In this document: positions 21,358-34,500 of the stretch, in pieces
Layout: every line of letters begins with the position of its first letter
Position numbering within the stretch: position 1 is the first letter of the stretch
Assembly: GCA_946894095.1 (NCBI GenBank)
Contig: OX335649.1
Location: 17,998,001 to 18,062,000 of the forward strand
Direction of reading: 5' to 3'
Source of the DNA: Incurvaria masculella
Lineage: Eukaryota > Arthropoda > Insecta > Lepidoptera > Incurvariidae
DNA length: 64,000 nucleotides
The notes under the pieces: model-generated
Told to the model about the DNA's origin: nothing
The model's database searches: none
Seen by the model: the letters and a program-made list of their open reading frames with translations, nothing else
Made by a program: the position numbers and the translations under genes

Positions 21358-21808
21358 CTGGGTTGTTAGAAAGACAATACTGTCACCAAGTTTTCCTTCT
21401 GGGTTACTAGAAAGACAATGTTGTCACTAAGTTTTCCTACTGGGTTGCTAGAAAGACAATGTTGTCACTAAGTTTTCCTACTGGGTTGCTAGAAAGACAA
21501 TGTTGTCACTAAGTTTTCCTACTGGGTTGCTAGAAAGACAATGTTGTCACTAAGTTTTCCTACTGGGTTGCTAGAAAGACAATGTTGTCACTAAGTTTTC
21601 CTACTGGGTTGCTAGAAAGACAATGTTGTCACTAAGTTTTCCTACTGGGTTGCTAGAAAGACAATGTTGTCACTAAGTTTTCCTACTGGGTTGCTAGAAA
21701 GACAATGTTGTCACTAAGTTTTCCTACTGGGTTGCTAGAAAGACAATGTTGTCACTAAGTTTTCCTTCTGGGTTGCTAGAAAGACAATGCTGTCATCAAG
21801 TTTTCCTT
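21358..21808. repeat. 41-bp minisatellite, 11 units
   Basis: Unit CTGGGTTGCTAGAAAGACAA TGTTGTCACTAAGTTTTCCTA, nearly identical in the centre and diverged in the first two and last units, as expected from slippage or unequal exchange. Not a CRISPR array: there are no spacers. Confidence 0.95.
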
Positions 21809-22137
21809 CGCTATCAACAACCCCCTGCAACGCTGGGTAATGAACCAGGTGTCCGGGAACCCAAACACTGGAGCCCATTGTTATTCTCTGAATATTTACA
21901 GCATTGGTGATCGGGAAACATTCACAATCCAACTGAACAAACATGATTTCACTATTATTTTCAGATAGCAGTGAAGTTGTTGCGGAGGATATGTTACAGT
22001 GATATTGTCAAAGCAGTGATATTTAAAGGTTATTATTATCATTATGTAATCCAGGATTATTGTAAATTTTACCTATTAATTAAAACATCACTACCGTGAT
22101 TACTCAGTTTGATAAGGTTAGGTGAGGTGACGTGAGG
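21809..22137. other. Sequence right of the 41-bp array
   Basis: A minus frame (MFVQLDCECFPITNAVNIQR, running to about 21809) continues into the array. The unit is not a multiple of three, so the frame breaks. Not recognised. Confidence 0.3.
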
Positions 22138-22143
22138 TTTATT
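22138..22143 (-). promoter_or_regulatory. Possible GOPC polyadenylation signal
   Basis: AATAAA on the minus strand about 270 bp past the GOPC stop. Other A/T-rich hexamers nearby make this a guess. Confidence 0.3.
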
Positions 22144-22413
22144 AAATTTTTATTTTACATGCAATGTGAGGGTACCGAGCCATGGCGACCCTCAAATATA
22201 GTTACACATCCAGAACCAGAGCGCCCCCCGTGCTTTTTAACCTGGAACCAAGACACCCCATCATGGAGGCTTATAACACGACTTTGACGATATCCCTGTA
22301 ACATTTACAAATCGGTAGACTTGGAACTGGACTCACAGCCTGCCCTACGCGAGTGACCTCCTGCCTGCATTCCGAGGGTGGTGAGGTGTGTCGGGGTTTC
22401 GGTGGACAGCCCC

Positions 22414-22561
22414 TTACACGGGCGTGCCGAAATCGGGGTCCCCGTCGCCGGCGAGCAGCGCGGGCCCGCGCCGCGTCGCGCCAGCGCCCGCGCCCGCGCC
22501 CACTCCCACGCCGTTCACCGGCGGAGCGTCTGACACGCGCCGCGCCGACCCTATCCGAAAT
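22414..22561 (-). CDS. GOPC: GOPC last exon and stop
   Basis: Acceptor CACTTGCAG|ATTTCGG, phase 2 in, 48 codons and [20 protein letters not shown], a Gly/Ala run, then [12 protein letters not shown]. GC-rich in an AT-rich setting. It follows the 28726 exon across a 6.2-kb intron; the link rests on phase and the lack of another candidate. Confidence 0.6.
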
Positions 22562-25500
22562 CTGCAAGTGCATAAGCATCAGGTGATACGTTCGCCGACT
22601 ACCAATGCTTTGCACACACACTCACGTCTACACCGGCATTGCCGAACTGAGAAACTACGCTTAGCACATGATTCCCAATAAGTTCACTAAACACGAGCAT
22701 GTCGTGATGGCTTACAAAATGGCCTAACTTTTAAAGTGGCTGTGTCATGGACCACTATCTAGCGGATCTACAATTCGATCTGTCACCGCCATAGACCTAG
22801 CATGCGCGCGCAGCGCGCTTACAAGACGAACAGAGTGTGGGAGCGAGAGTCGGTTTTAAATATCACTACCGATGAATTAGAGAGGGATGGAACATAATTC
22901 CCGATGAGACCACTTTCAAAATCGTGATCACCACGCAGTGTACAAACACATAAAATGTCAAACGTTTTTTTCGAAATATCTCGAACATTTCTAAGTATTC
23001 CTTAAAGAAAGCAGTGTTGAAGCCATCGTTACCTGTGCCTTTACGGATTGTGAGGTGAACTATCGCCATAACCGAGAGAAATACACTTTTTAAGGGTAAA
23101 AACGAAATATCAACCTTACCCATTTTCTTGTAATATAAGCCGAAACTATGCAAATAAAGTAACTTAAATTGTAAATTACGCTTCCTTTTATCAATATTCA
23201 TATAATTTATAACATTTCCTGCGTACATTTAGGATATTTTGAATACGTGAGAAAATCTTTTACTTCGCTAGGCCTTGACAGAGACCTTTGTTTGACAAAC
23301 GATATTTTTTTACAGATCACCACGCGAATCAGACGCCGCGCGCCGCGGCGCCCGTGCGGCTCGGTCGCCACTCCTTTCACGGAATAATATATATTGAAAC
23401 TATTTTGGATATATTTCAAGGTTATTTTTATGACATCATTCTTTACGTTAGTACCCTGCTGGATGAGTTTTATGCAATTGGGTACATTATTAAGTGGCTA
23501 GAGTCCACGTCACAGATTACGAAAAATCTCTATTGCTCAGAGCTCTTTTAATTTAAGATGGTCTTTTAATTCCTTGATTGTAGTAATAAATGCTAACTGA
23601 CTCCCATTAAACGTTATTGATGGACGTTGAAGCCAGCTATTTTTCGAAATGAGTAAAATTATGATCGTTTATTTGGTGTTTGTAATCAGAGCCATTTAAG
23701 TGCTGAGATTGCATTATTTCGAAAACTACCAATTACTTGAAATTATATTGGAAGAGGCTACCTTTTTACCATTTGGTATTATAGCGAAAAGCTTAGATGA
23801 AAAAGAATGGATACGGTACCTCCATACTGACGATAGTTCAAAAGCGTTCCTATTTTTTTAAAAACTCACACACCTATACTTTTACATGCACACCAAACTC
23901 TACTACGTAAAGGGTAATAGAGCAGGACCAAGGTATAAGGAAATGCATCATGCGAAAAAGTGACAAATAGATTCATCTAATCGCGGAAGAATGAAATGAG
24001 ACAAAAATTTCCTTAAATTGAATTAGTTATAGCATGAGAAAAAGGGATGGTGACATTTGTGACATCTGGTCGTAGATACAGTGCAAAATTCATCCTAATC
24101 CATCATGACACATCAACGATGCGCGCATCCTAAGCCATTTGAGCAGAATGGCGCGTCAAAACTAAATGAAAAATGAAAGTGAAAACGGCAGGGTTGCCAA
24201 AAATGATCACGAAAATAAATAACAATATATTGTATTGTGCATTAAAATATTAATGTTCCTATTTAGTGATAGAGGTCAGAACAAGTAGTACCATGATTGT
24301 ATAGTTAACAAGGCATCAAATAATCTTTTCGCGAATTTGCAAGCGGGAAAATGAAAAAAATATTAATGGAATCATTCATTAAACCATCGTTATTCTGAGT
24401 AAAAATCATCGATATTAAGGATAAATTAATAAAGTCGAATATACACAATTTGTAAATATTGAAATCATAAAATAAAATAAACACAAAGAGGGAATCATTA
24501 ATGTATTGCAAGTATGGGTCAAACATTGCAAAACAAATAATATTGATTATTCTTGAATTGTCTATGTTTGCATTTTATGCATTTAAAAATTTCGTTCAAT
24601 GCGTTTTAGATGCTAAAAAATAGTCCAAATAATAGTCAGTACAGTGTTATGTAAAACCTGTTGATGATTATTGCCGTTCGCCGTAAATATGTGATGGTAT
24701 TTTGATAAACCACTAAGTTCTTTCTTTTTAATTTTTTTTTTATTTCCTTCAAATTGGTTCAGTTTATTACGCTTTTGTCCTTTTGTGGCGGTAATCCCCG
24801 GATTGGTTTTATGTATATGATAAAGTTTTACATTTACATATTTTTCGATAATAGCCCTAAGAAGATGGAGTCTATGATTAAATGTAGCAGGTTGAAGGAA
24901 TGAATACTCATTCAATGACAAAAGGACATTTGAGCCAAGAAACAACTTGAGAATTTTAATCTTTATGGAAACGAGCTGTCTGTCACATGTAAAATTTTGA
25001 CCATTTTCAAGGATGTACCTTTTTATCACAGCCTCAGAACTAAGACATATTATACAAACATCCTAAACGACATTATAAAAAATAATAAACAGTACGTAGA
25101 CTATTGTTTTTTGGCAGCCCTACTTGTTTTTAAAATAAAATTTAGTTCAATATATAATACTGAAATGAAAACAAAAATAAAAATCGAACTGACAATTTAA
25201 GTTTGCTTGTGCCAACCCTGTTTGCGCCTTTACAACACATAAAAGGTTTCAGGTCAACTAAACTAAAAATATACTGAATATGCTTGCACTTATACGTGGA
25301 ATGTGATTCCATTGCTCTTGTTGTCCTTTATGGCGTTATTTCCATATTTTTCAACAACACAAGACGACATTTTGTTGATACTTTGAAATCTCGCCCAACT
25401 GAATTCATCACTGACGTCTGACACCGACTGAGAGCATATCGGCTGACTGAGCTTACTTTTGACGGACCGTAAAATTTGTTTAGTCCCCTATCCATTCCTT

Positions 25501-28500
25501 TTTTATCTAAGGAGAAAAGCATATTTTTATTCAGATCGAAATTGACACATTAGCATTTCAATAAATTTTCTTTACAAACTTTATTTTATTTTATTAAAAA
25601 AAAACTTGCCGGCCAGTATAACGAAGCAACTGATTGTACTTCAATTGTTACAGTTACCTACACCAGGCATTAATTTTAATTCTGTATTTTCCTATTTCCT
25701 AAAATTTTCAATGTCCAATTATTTGTATTGAATTGTTCGTGCGAAAAAAGCGTAAGTACTCACTAGGAGGAGTACTCACAACTATGGAGAGAAATAGTGG
25801 ACAAAATTTTATCAAATTATGTTTTTTTAGAGAGCTGCCACATTATTACATTTCAATTACTAGAACTACATTCAATGACTATAAAATAAGTCACTTTATA
25901 TCATCCCAGAAGGTAGCCACGCACGCACAATAATAAAAAAAAACTTCCAACCTTTGACAACCTGTCAAATTTAAATGAAATATCGGAGCATGGCACTATT
26001 ATATCGTAACAAAAATGTAAATTTGTCTATAACCACACAAAAGTACATATGCTTTGGGCGAAATTTTGCTTTGTTAAATAGCAAAAAGGATTTTCTGTTT
26101 TTTTTTGTATGGCTAATACCACACAACTACCGTAATGACACCCATTTCCCAACACACCACATTTCCGAAGGAATTAGGTGCCATGCCAGGAACTTCCCCT
26201 GTGTGAAAACACTCTTCATTGCCGCTTCGACCATCTTTTAATTCAATGACATGGTACCAACCCGGACGGGCTTAAACCCTACAGTTTCACGTGGATTCCG
26301 AACCATGGAGCAGCTCCTTTCTTGACGAAATGCATCTATCCAACTCAGAATGAGAAATAAAGTGGTGCATAAGCGTTGCGAGCATTTGAACCCAGAACTC
26401 TGGTATGCTAGGCAAGTCCCCGCGCCACTAGGCTACAGGCGTTTGCACCAAAAAAAGTACCGGTCATCAATAAAAGAAATTAGTAAAAACATTTTTAAAA
26501 ACAAGCTTGTAATTAGATTTTGAAAATAATCTGGCAATCCTGCTTCCAACGAATGTCACGACGAAAATCGTTTTTAGATCTTTTTCAAAATCTGATAACA
26601 ATGCTTCTAATGTAGATGTCGCTGATACTTTTTTTATTTTTTTTGTCCTGACAACATCATAAAACAAATAAGTTGCAAGGGTGCAAAGCCGGAATATCGG
26701 AAAATTTCAAAAATAAAGAAAAAAAATCTTATCTCGTTACCACGTGACATCTCACACAAGGTATTATGGGTCAAAACCTTACAAATAACCCCACTTACCT
26801 ATAAATTAATGTTGTCGGCCGATGTGTCGAACATACTGTATAATGCTCTATCAATCAATGATGTTGTACTAATAGCCTCGGCACAATAACTTGACAACGT
26901 ATTTTTTCTATTGGACCAGGGCGGCATACGTTTCAATGAATCCGAAAAAATATGAGTTTTAAGTACATTGGCATTGATTGTAAAGTGATAAGGTAACTCA
27001 TTGATTAAGAAGAAAACATGATTACGTCTCTTATTTTTCTTTAATTTTAATTAAAACAGTTAGAAATACATTAACCACCATAATAGCCTAATAATAGATA
27101 CTCAGGGAAGCAAAAGCGATAAGTTCTGGTGTTTGCTTCTGCCAAACTCTATGCAGAAAAAAGATGCCTTTTTCTACATAGATTTTACAGAAACGAACAC
27201 GAGAACTTCTCGTTTTCGCTTTCATGAGTAGACCCCTGTCTTTGTGCTCATGGAACGAATACGAAAAATATTTATCCGAGTAGGGGTCATCCGCTATGTG
27301 TACATTTATGTATATAAAATGTCTACAGCTTTTTCTACTTAGCGGATGACAGCTACTCGCCCTCAGATGAGTCGCGTGCTTACCAGTTAAAGGGATTTTA
27401 AAATGGTTTTATTTAATATTTTATTTTACATATGTTGGTGCACATGCACATCCAATAAATATCGATATCGATAATTTTGGATGCGGGACTTAGCAACACT
27501 CTTTTTCACCAACACATTAACAGTGCAACTATACTGTTGCATTTAGATTTTTGTCTCGCCAGCTATCAGACTTTGTTGTTCTTGTACATCCAATTTCTAT
27601 GGTCACCGCATAAACAGACCCTGTTTTTTGACGACATGTCTTTGTCAGGGGGTAGGCAAAGGACTTTTCAATACAGCCGTCATGTAAACACTTCCCCTAT
27701 CTACTACCAGATGGCGCTGATTTCGCGTTGTGATCCTATGTTAAGGCATTTTGCGTAAATGTTAATGTATAATGGTAATGTTGTATCCATGAAATACATA
27801 AAATTATCAAGTTAAATCCGGGCTGACTCCTAGGGTAAAATACTAAAATTGACTTTGGTGAGGACAACAGTTTGGTTGATACCTCAAAAAATATTTCAAA
27901 AATAAATTTTTAACTGAGTCAAAGTGCCAACAGACGGCGGCATTCTATATTCAAATAAATTACGTGTTACATACATCAGCAACTTCATTACAAGCGAAGA
28001 AATACACTCTGATCTTTTTTTCTGCGCAAATAAATGAATATAGTATACCACTAATTTCTTGGATTTTAAAAGTAAAAGGATAAATTAATTCTCAGCTACA
28101 ATCCAGTATTTATGAAATTATTCATTAATTTAGCATGAAAACTCGAAAGTGTGAACCGACACTATATACCGACGATATACCCACCATAATTTTCGCACAG
28201 AGCCATGGTAGATTTTTTTTTTATGTGACTGGACATGGATGGCTAATACCACACCTTCTGTCATGGTATTAGCCCAACACACCACATGGGAACTAGGTGC
28301 CATGCTAGGACCTTCCTTATATACCACGGCTACATTGAACTGGATGGAAAACACGGACAATTTTCAATGCCGCTTCGACCATCGTTCATCCAATGCGATG
28401 GTACCAACCCGGGCGGGATAAACCCTACCAAGGAAGGGGTACCTACAGTTTAATGTGGAATCCGAACCACGGCCAGCCTCTCTCAACGGTCGAATGGTCA

Positions 28501-31500
28501 CCCATCCAAGACCAGACCGGACCCAGCGTTGCTTAACTTCAGAGAGCGACCGCCGAAGTGTCGCGCCACTGGGCCATTGAGGCTGACAAATAACACCTGT
28601 AATACTCCAACCCGAGTATCGTATTGATCACGCATTATCAAAGCACCTGATGCTACATCATTGCAAGCGAAGAAATACACTCTGATCTGTTTTCTGCGCC
28701 TAATGATTAAAAAATGTCCAAGAACCTGTTCCGTGGTCTCCGCGTCTCGTCGTCCGTCTCGCCGCGCGGCTGCTCCACTGCGGCGGCGGCGGCGGCAGGC
28801 GGCGGCTCGAGGCGCTGCTCCGGCGACGGCGGTTCCGGCGCCTCCTCCGAGCTGCCCGCGTCGACGGCGCGGTAGGCGCCCTTGGCGCGCCAGTCCGCCG
28901 GCTTCGCTTTCTTCTTCTTGGCGTGCGGGCGGCGCGCGTGCACCGGCGTCGACTGCGGCGACTCGTTCGACGAGAGTTCGCCGCTTACGCCGCGGTACCT
29001 ACACGTTTACGGGTTGATTTTATTACATTCAGTGGAAATGTTTAATCGTGCTTTTCTAATCATAGAAAACTGGTTATGATACTTTTGAGGTTACCGCGGT
29101 CATTAGACATGTTTGAAAAATGTTACAAATACAAATTCAAATACAAATACATAATGTTTATTTCAGTAAGCTATTTTACATACATAATAAAAATCTTACA
29201 AACTACATATCTATTATTATTTAAAGCTAATATAGGCAAAAAGAGAAACCATTTTAATGAATAAGTACCTTAAAGAATTGGTATACAATGTAGTTGAAAC
29301 AACTTTGGCTGTTACATATATTTTTAAATACCACCCTCTGCACTAGCCAAAGACTGTGAAGCAGATGGCAGGTATAACCATAGAGCGAAGCGTGGTTGCA
29401 GACGACTCGGATCGCACGAGCGAGGCGGATGCCTCCTTGACAACGGGCTGAATGATTAGCTCGAAACGTCGGAGAATATCTCTACCTGCCGCGTGAAAAG
29501 CCGTAACATTTTTCAAACATGGAAAACTGGTTAAGTGGTTGGCATTATAAAGCTAAAAAAAATACAATCCATGCGCATAGTATATGAACCAAAAATGGTG
29601 CCATGTAAACAAAATGTTTCATTCGAAACATTAAAAAAACTCAATTTAAAATATCAAATTCTTTCGAAATTTCACTTGAAGAGTCCGAAGAAAATCTCTT
29701 TTGTACAAAACGTTTATCGTTTACTTTCCCCGACAAATGCCGACCATCCGGCAACCCTAGCAGTCGCGCGGGCGGTAGTACCTGCCGAGGTGTCGCTGCG
29801 AGCGCGGCGCGCTACGCTCGCGCGCCGCCGGCGATGGCGGCGGCGAGGCGAGCGCGGGCGGCGCCGGCTGCGCGTGCGCCGGCTGCTCGTCGAGGTCGAC
29901 GATCGACAGGTTGTTGTTGAGCGCGTTGTAGTCGGGGTAGGGCACGGCGGGCGCGGGGTATGGCGCCGCCGGGTACGGGGAGCCGCACTCGCTTCCCGAG
30001 GCCGGGCCCTCTGAGTGCGCTCTGTAGACAGCAAGACAATATTCACAAATATGTACGAAATTCATAGATCCACTAAGTTATGAATTTAATTAATTATATG
30101 AATGAAAATCTTTAATGTCATTGTTGAACATACTTTATTCTTGAGGTTGCTCTCAAACCATTATTTTATGTAATAGGTCGGGGAAAAAGTCTTTTCGCAT
30201 TATAGTATGTATGAACTTGTAATAAAATCTCTTTGGCTATACTATTTGTATCTGGCTGGTTTTGGTATCATTGAAAGTTTAAATTTTAAAGAACATAATT
30301 CCAAATTCAAATTAGGAAAATGTGTGATTCTCATTTGTTTTTCGTACTGTCAAAATGAGTGAATCTAATGAAGAAATTCGATACATTTTAAAATTGTACT
30401 ACAAAAATGGTAAAAATGCAACGCAAGCAGCGAAAAAAATTTGCGATGTTTATGGACCTAGTGCAGTGTCTGTGAGAGTAGCACAAATTTGGTTTAAGCG
30501 TTTTCAATCCGGAAATTTTGATGTCAAAGATGCACGTCGCTCTGGTCGCCCTATTACGGATAAAATGGATGCCATTTTTGAAAAAGTGGAGCAAGATCGG
30601 CATATCAGTAGTTACGACGTAGCTGAAGAACTAGGAATTGACCACAAAACAGTTTTGGCGCATTTGAAAAAAACTGGGTACACAAAAAAGCTCGATATTT
30701 GGGTACCTCACGAGCTCACTGAAAGAAACCTAATGAACCGTGTACTCATTTGTGATTCTTTATTACGACGTAATGAAACCGAACCATTTTTGAAGAAGCT
30801 GATAACTGGTGATGAAAAGTGGATCACGTACGACCAGAACGTGCGAAAAAGGTCGTGGTCAAAGGCCGGTCAAGCTTCACAGACTGTGGCGAAACCCGGG
30901 TTAACTCGCAAAAAGGTGATGCTGTGTGTGTTGTGGGATTGGAAGGGCATTATTCATTATGAGCTGTTACCACCAGGCAGGACCATCGATTCTGAACTCT
31001 ACTGCGAACAACTGATGAGATTAAACCAAGAAGTTGAGAGAAAGCGGCCGGAATTAATCAACAGAAGGGGTGTGGTTTTTCATCATGATAACGCTAGACC
31101 TCACACATCTTTAGCCACTCAGCAAAAACTAAGAGAGTTTGGCTGGGAGGTGTTAATGCATCCGCCGTATAGTCCTGACCTTGCACCTTCAGATTTCCAC
31201 CTGTTTAGGTCTCTTCAGAATTCTTTAGGCAGTGTCAGGTTAACATCACGAGAGGACTGCCAAAGCCACTTGTCGCGGTATATTGATCAGAAGTCCCAAT
31301 ATTTCTATAGCAATGGGATCATGTCCCTACCTACAAGATGGCAAAAAGTTATCGAACAAAATGGTACCTACATACTTTAGTTAAATGTAAATAAACCATA
31401 TTAAAAAATGTTTTGAATTTTCTTAAAAAATGCGAAGAAACTTTTTCCCCAACCATATGTAGGTGGTTGCATCCAAATTGACAATATTATGTTGTTGTTG

Positions 31501-34500
31501 TTGTTGTATCCATAAGATAAAAATACACATATTTGTATAGCGACTCCCGGGGAAAGTTTTGTTTAGTTTTTCGTCCGTGGTCTTTAAAAATTTAGAAATT
31601 CAAGAGTGCATCTACAAAATAAGCAAATAAACAAATACAGTCTTAATCTTAATTTCTTGATCCATTAAAATCTAGCATATATGAAGTATATAAAATCTAG
31701 TATATTTCCCGCTGAAAAATACTCGGAAATGTGAACCGATGCTAGATGCCTAAACCCACCATACATTGTCGCACAAAACCATGGTACATGACATAAAACA
31801 CCGAAATGCTCTGACCCCAGCATCGCATTGGTCATGCGTTCTCAAAGCACCTGATGCTATATTTCCAGTACGAGCATGAGGCACTGGAGTTTATGATTGT
31901 AATTGTATTTATTATTTTAGTCCGCAATTCAAAGTAGTGATGGTGTGGGACGCTCGCTCACCGGTTGTAGTCGGGCGTACGCGGCGCGGTAGGCGTGGCG
32001 CCGGAGCCGTTGGGCTCGCCCCCGAATACCTCCTCCTCGTCCGGGTACAGCGGGAACCTGCAAGGTGACGCCCCATCCACCATTACATTTCGTAATTTTT
32101 TTTATGAATGAAGCGTGCCCGCTGACAGGCCAGGGGCCAGAGTTCTGGCTTCAATTCCGCCATGCACCACTGTCTTTCTCTTTCCAAGTTCGATAAGTGC
32201 ATTTCGTCACGAATGCGAGCTGCTCCCTGGTTCGGAATCCATGTAAAACTGTAGGTCCCCTTCCCCTACTAGGTGGTAGGGTTTAAGCCCGCCCGGGTTG
32301 GTACCATCGCATTGGATGAAAAGATGGTCGAAGCGGCAATGAAAAATTTTCCGTGTTTTCCATCCAGTTCAATGTAGCCGAGCTCATAAAAGGGAAGGTC
32401 CTGGCATGGCACCTAATTCCTTCGGGATTGTGGTGTATTAGGCTTATATCATAACGGTAGTTGTGTATCAGCCATCCATGTCAGGTCGCATAAAAAAAAA
32501 CCCCACGTGGTACTTCATTGGGAAATATCTCAATAGGTAGTCGACTCCATAGTTTACCGACCCTATAGATCAAAGGATCGGCTGTTGTTGTGATCGGAAT
32601 GTGCACAGTGAATGGGTGCATTCCCTGCTTGTTCCGCGTTCAGTGATAGTAGAAAGGGAACGGAGGGATAGCGCTATGCAGTTCCAATGGGCTTCTCCAT
32701 GGTAGAGACGATGATAGCACACTGAAAGAGACCCTACATCCCTTCTGAGTCGAAGTGTCTATAAATTCGGGATCGTCGACGAGACGAACGGCACGAAGCT
32801 GTATCGAGCCGAGGGTAGTGAGCAATTTAAATTGTAGTCTAATGAATTTCGTCCTAACGTAACACGATAACATAGATTCTTTATTTACAGAATGAAAACT
32901 GTGGAATGCACTTCCTGGTGAGGTATTTCCCCCCAATAAAAAGTTCAAGGCACATGGGCGTCGTCAGGTGCTTCTTAGTTGAGTTTGAAGTAAGGCAACT
33001 GTCTCGTTTTACTACTTTATAGCTTTTTCGACATATTGAAGAGTTGGATCATATAGAGTAAACGAGATGCAACAAAACGCTGGTGACCTGTAGTGGTTGT
33101 CGTCGGCGAAGAGGTCGTTGTCGTCATCGCAGGCCACGAACTGCACGCACAACGCGCAGTCACCGCTCGCGCTCTGCAGCGCCGATACCGCCTCTTTGTG
33201 ACATGCCTGTGCACCACACATACACAGTCTGTACAGATATGGTAAAGGAAATGCTACGACACTGGTGTCCTTTAGTGGTTGTCGTCGGTGAAGAGGTTGC
33301 TGCCGTCGTCAAAGGCCACGAACTGCACACACAGCGGGCAGCCAACGCTTGCACTCTGCAACGCCCTTTGTGGCACAACATCCACAGTCTGTACATACAT
33401 AAATATATAGAAAAGGAAATGCAACAAGTGCGCTAGTAACCAGTAGTGGTTGTCTTCAGCGAAGAGATCGCTGTCGTCGTTGCCGGTCACCAACTGCACG
33501 CACAGTGGACAGTCATCGCTCGCGCTCTTCAGCTCCGATTCCGCCTCTTTGTGACATGCTATTACACACCCTCACACATACACACACATCTTGTACACAT
33601 ATAGTAAAGGAGATGCAATAGTGGCGCCAGGAGAGATATAAGTAGTCGTCGCAGACCACTTTGTTTTAATGCTTCACCTGCATTCAGACCATAAAGTTGT
33701 CCTTTTAATAGCTTTTTTTCTTTAAGGAGTATCCTTGCTTCATGTTAGAGTCTACGTACATATCATATTCGTTTCAAAGTACTACGCATTTGCTTAGTAC
33801 AAAAAGTATATTTTGCTTAACGATTGAATGTGTTGGTACCTGTGTGAGGTCGACGTCATTGACGGCGAGGATGGCGTCGCCGACGTGCAGCGCGCACGTG
33901 AGAGCAGCGGGCCCGCCTGCCTCCAGCTCCGATATCAAAATCGGCACGCCGTGCTCCCTGCCGCCCTGCAAAATATTCCATTATAAAATTCTAGTTATTT
34001 CATATTAAATCTGACAAGATACCGAAAGAAAATTCACATTTTTTAAGGAATCCCAGCATAAGTTGCAAATTGTTTCAGTGGCAACGTCAATTTTGCTTCT
34101 GGTCCGAAATGGCAATTAATTTGCTTTCATTATTTATTCCCTCCATTACGTGACACGCACTCTTGGATTCTTAATTTTTTTAGGGAGGTTCAATTACCAT
34201 TGACGAAGAAAAACTGACAAGAAACTACACTGGGAGTCAAAATACTAATACATTTTTATTCTTATAGTTACAAAAATATCCAACATTATCCCTTTAAATG
34301 CTACCACCTACAGAAAATCAACAATAAAGTATGAACAAGATACCTGTATAAGATTCTGAACAACACCTAGAACCAAATGACGCTTTACTAAAATTGGGTG
34401 TACAGCTACAATAACAATAAAAAATGCAGTGCTATCACAAATTCCAAACATACTCATCTTTTGATGCTGCAAAGGCTGGACAGTTCTATTACGGATGTGA

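Noticed and set aside
21735..21944. Minus frame MFVQLDCECFPITNAVNIQR onward
   Set aside because: Runs into the 41-bp array, which shifts frame; no homology known to me.
29380..29520. Possible Penelope-like element remnant
   Set aside because: Only one short word (CTCGAAACGTCGG) recalls the family; no RT or GIY-YIG motif nearby.
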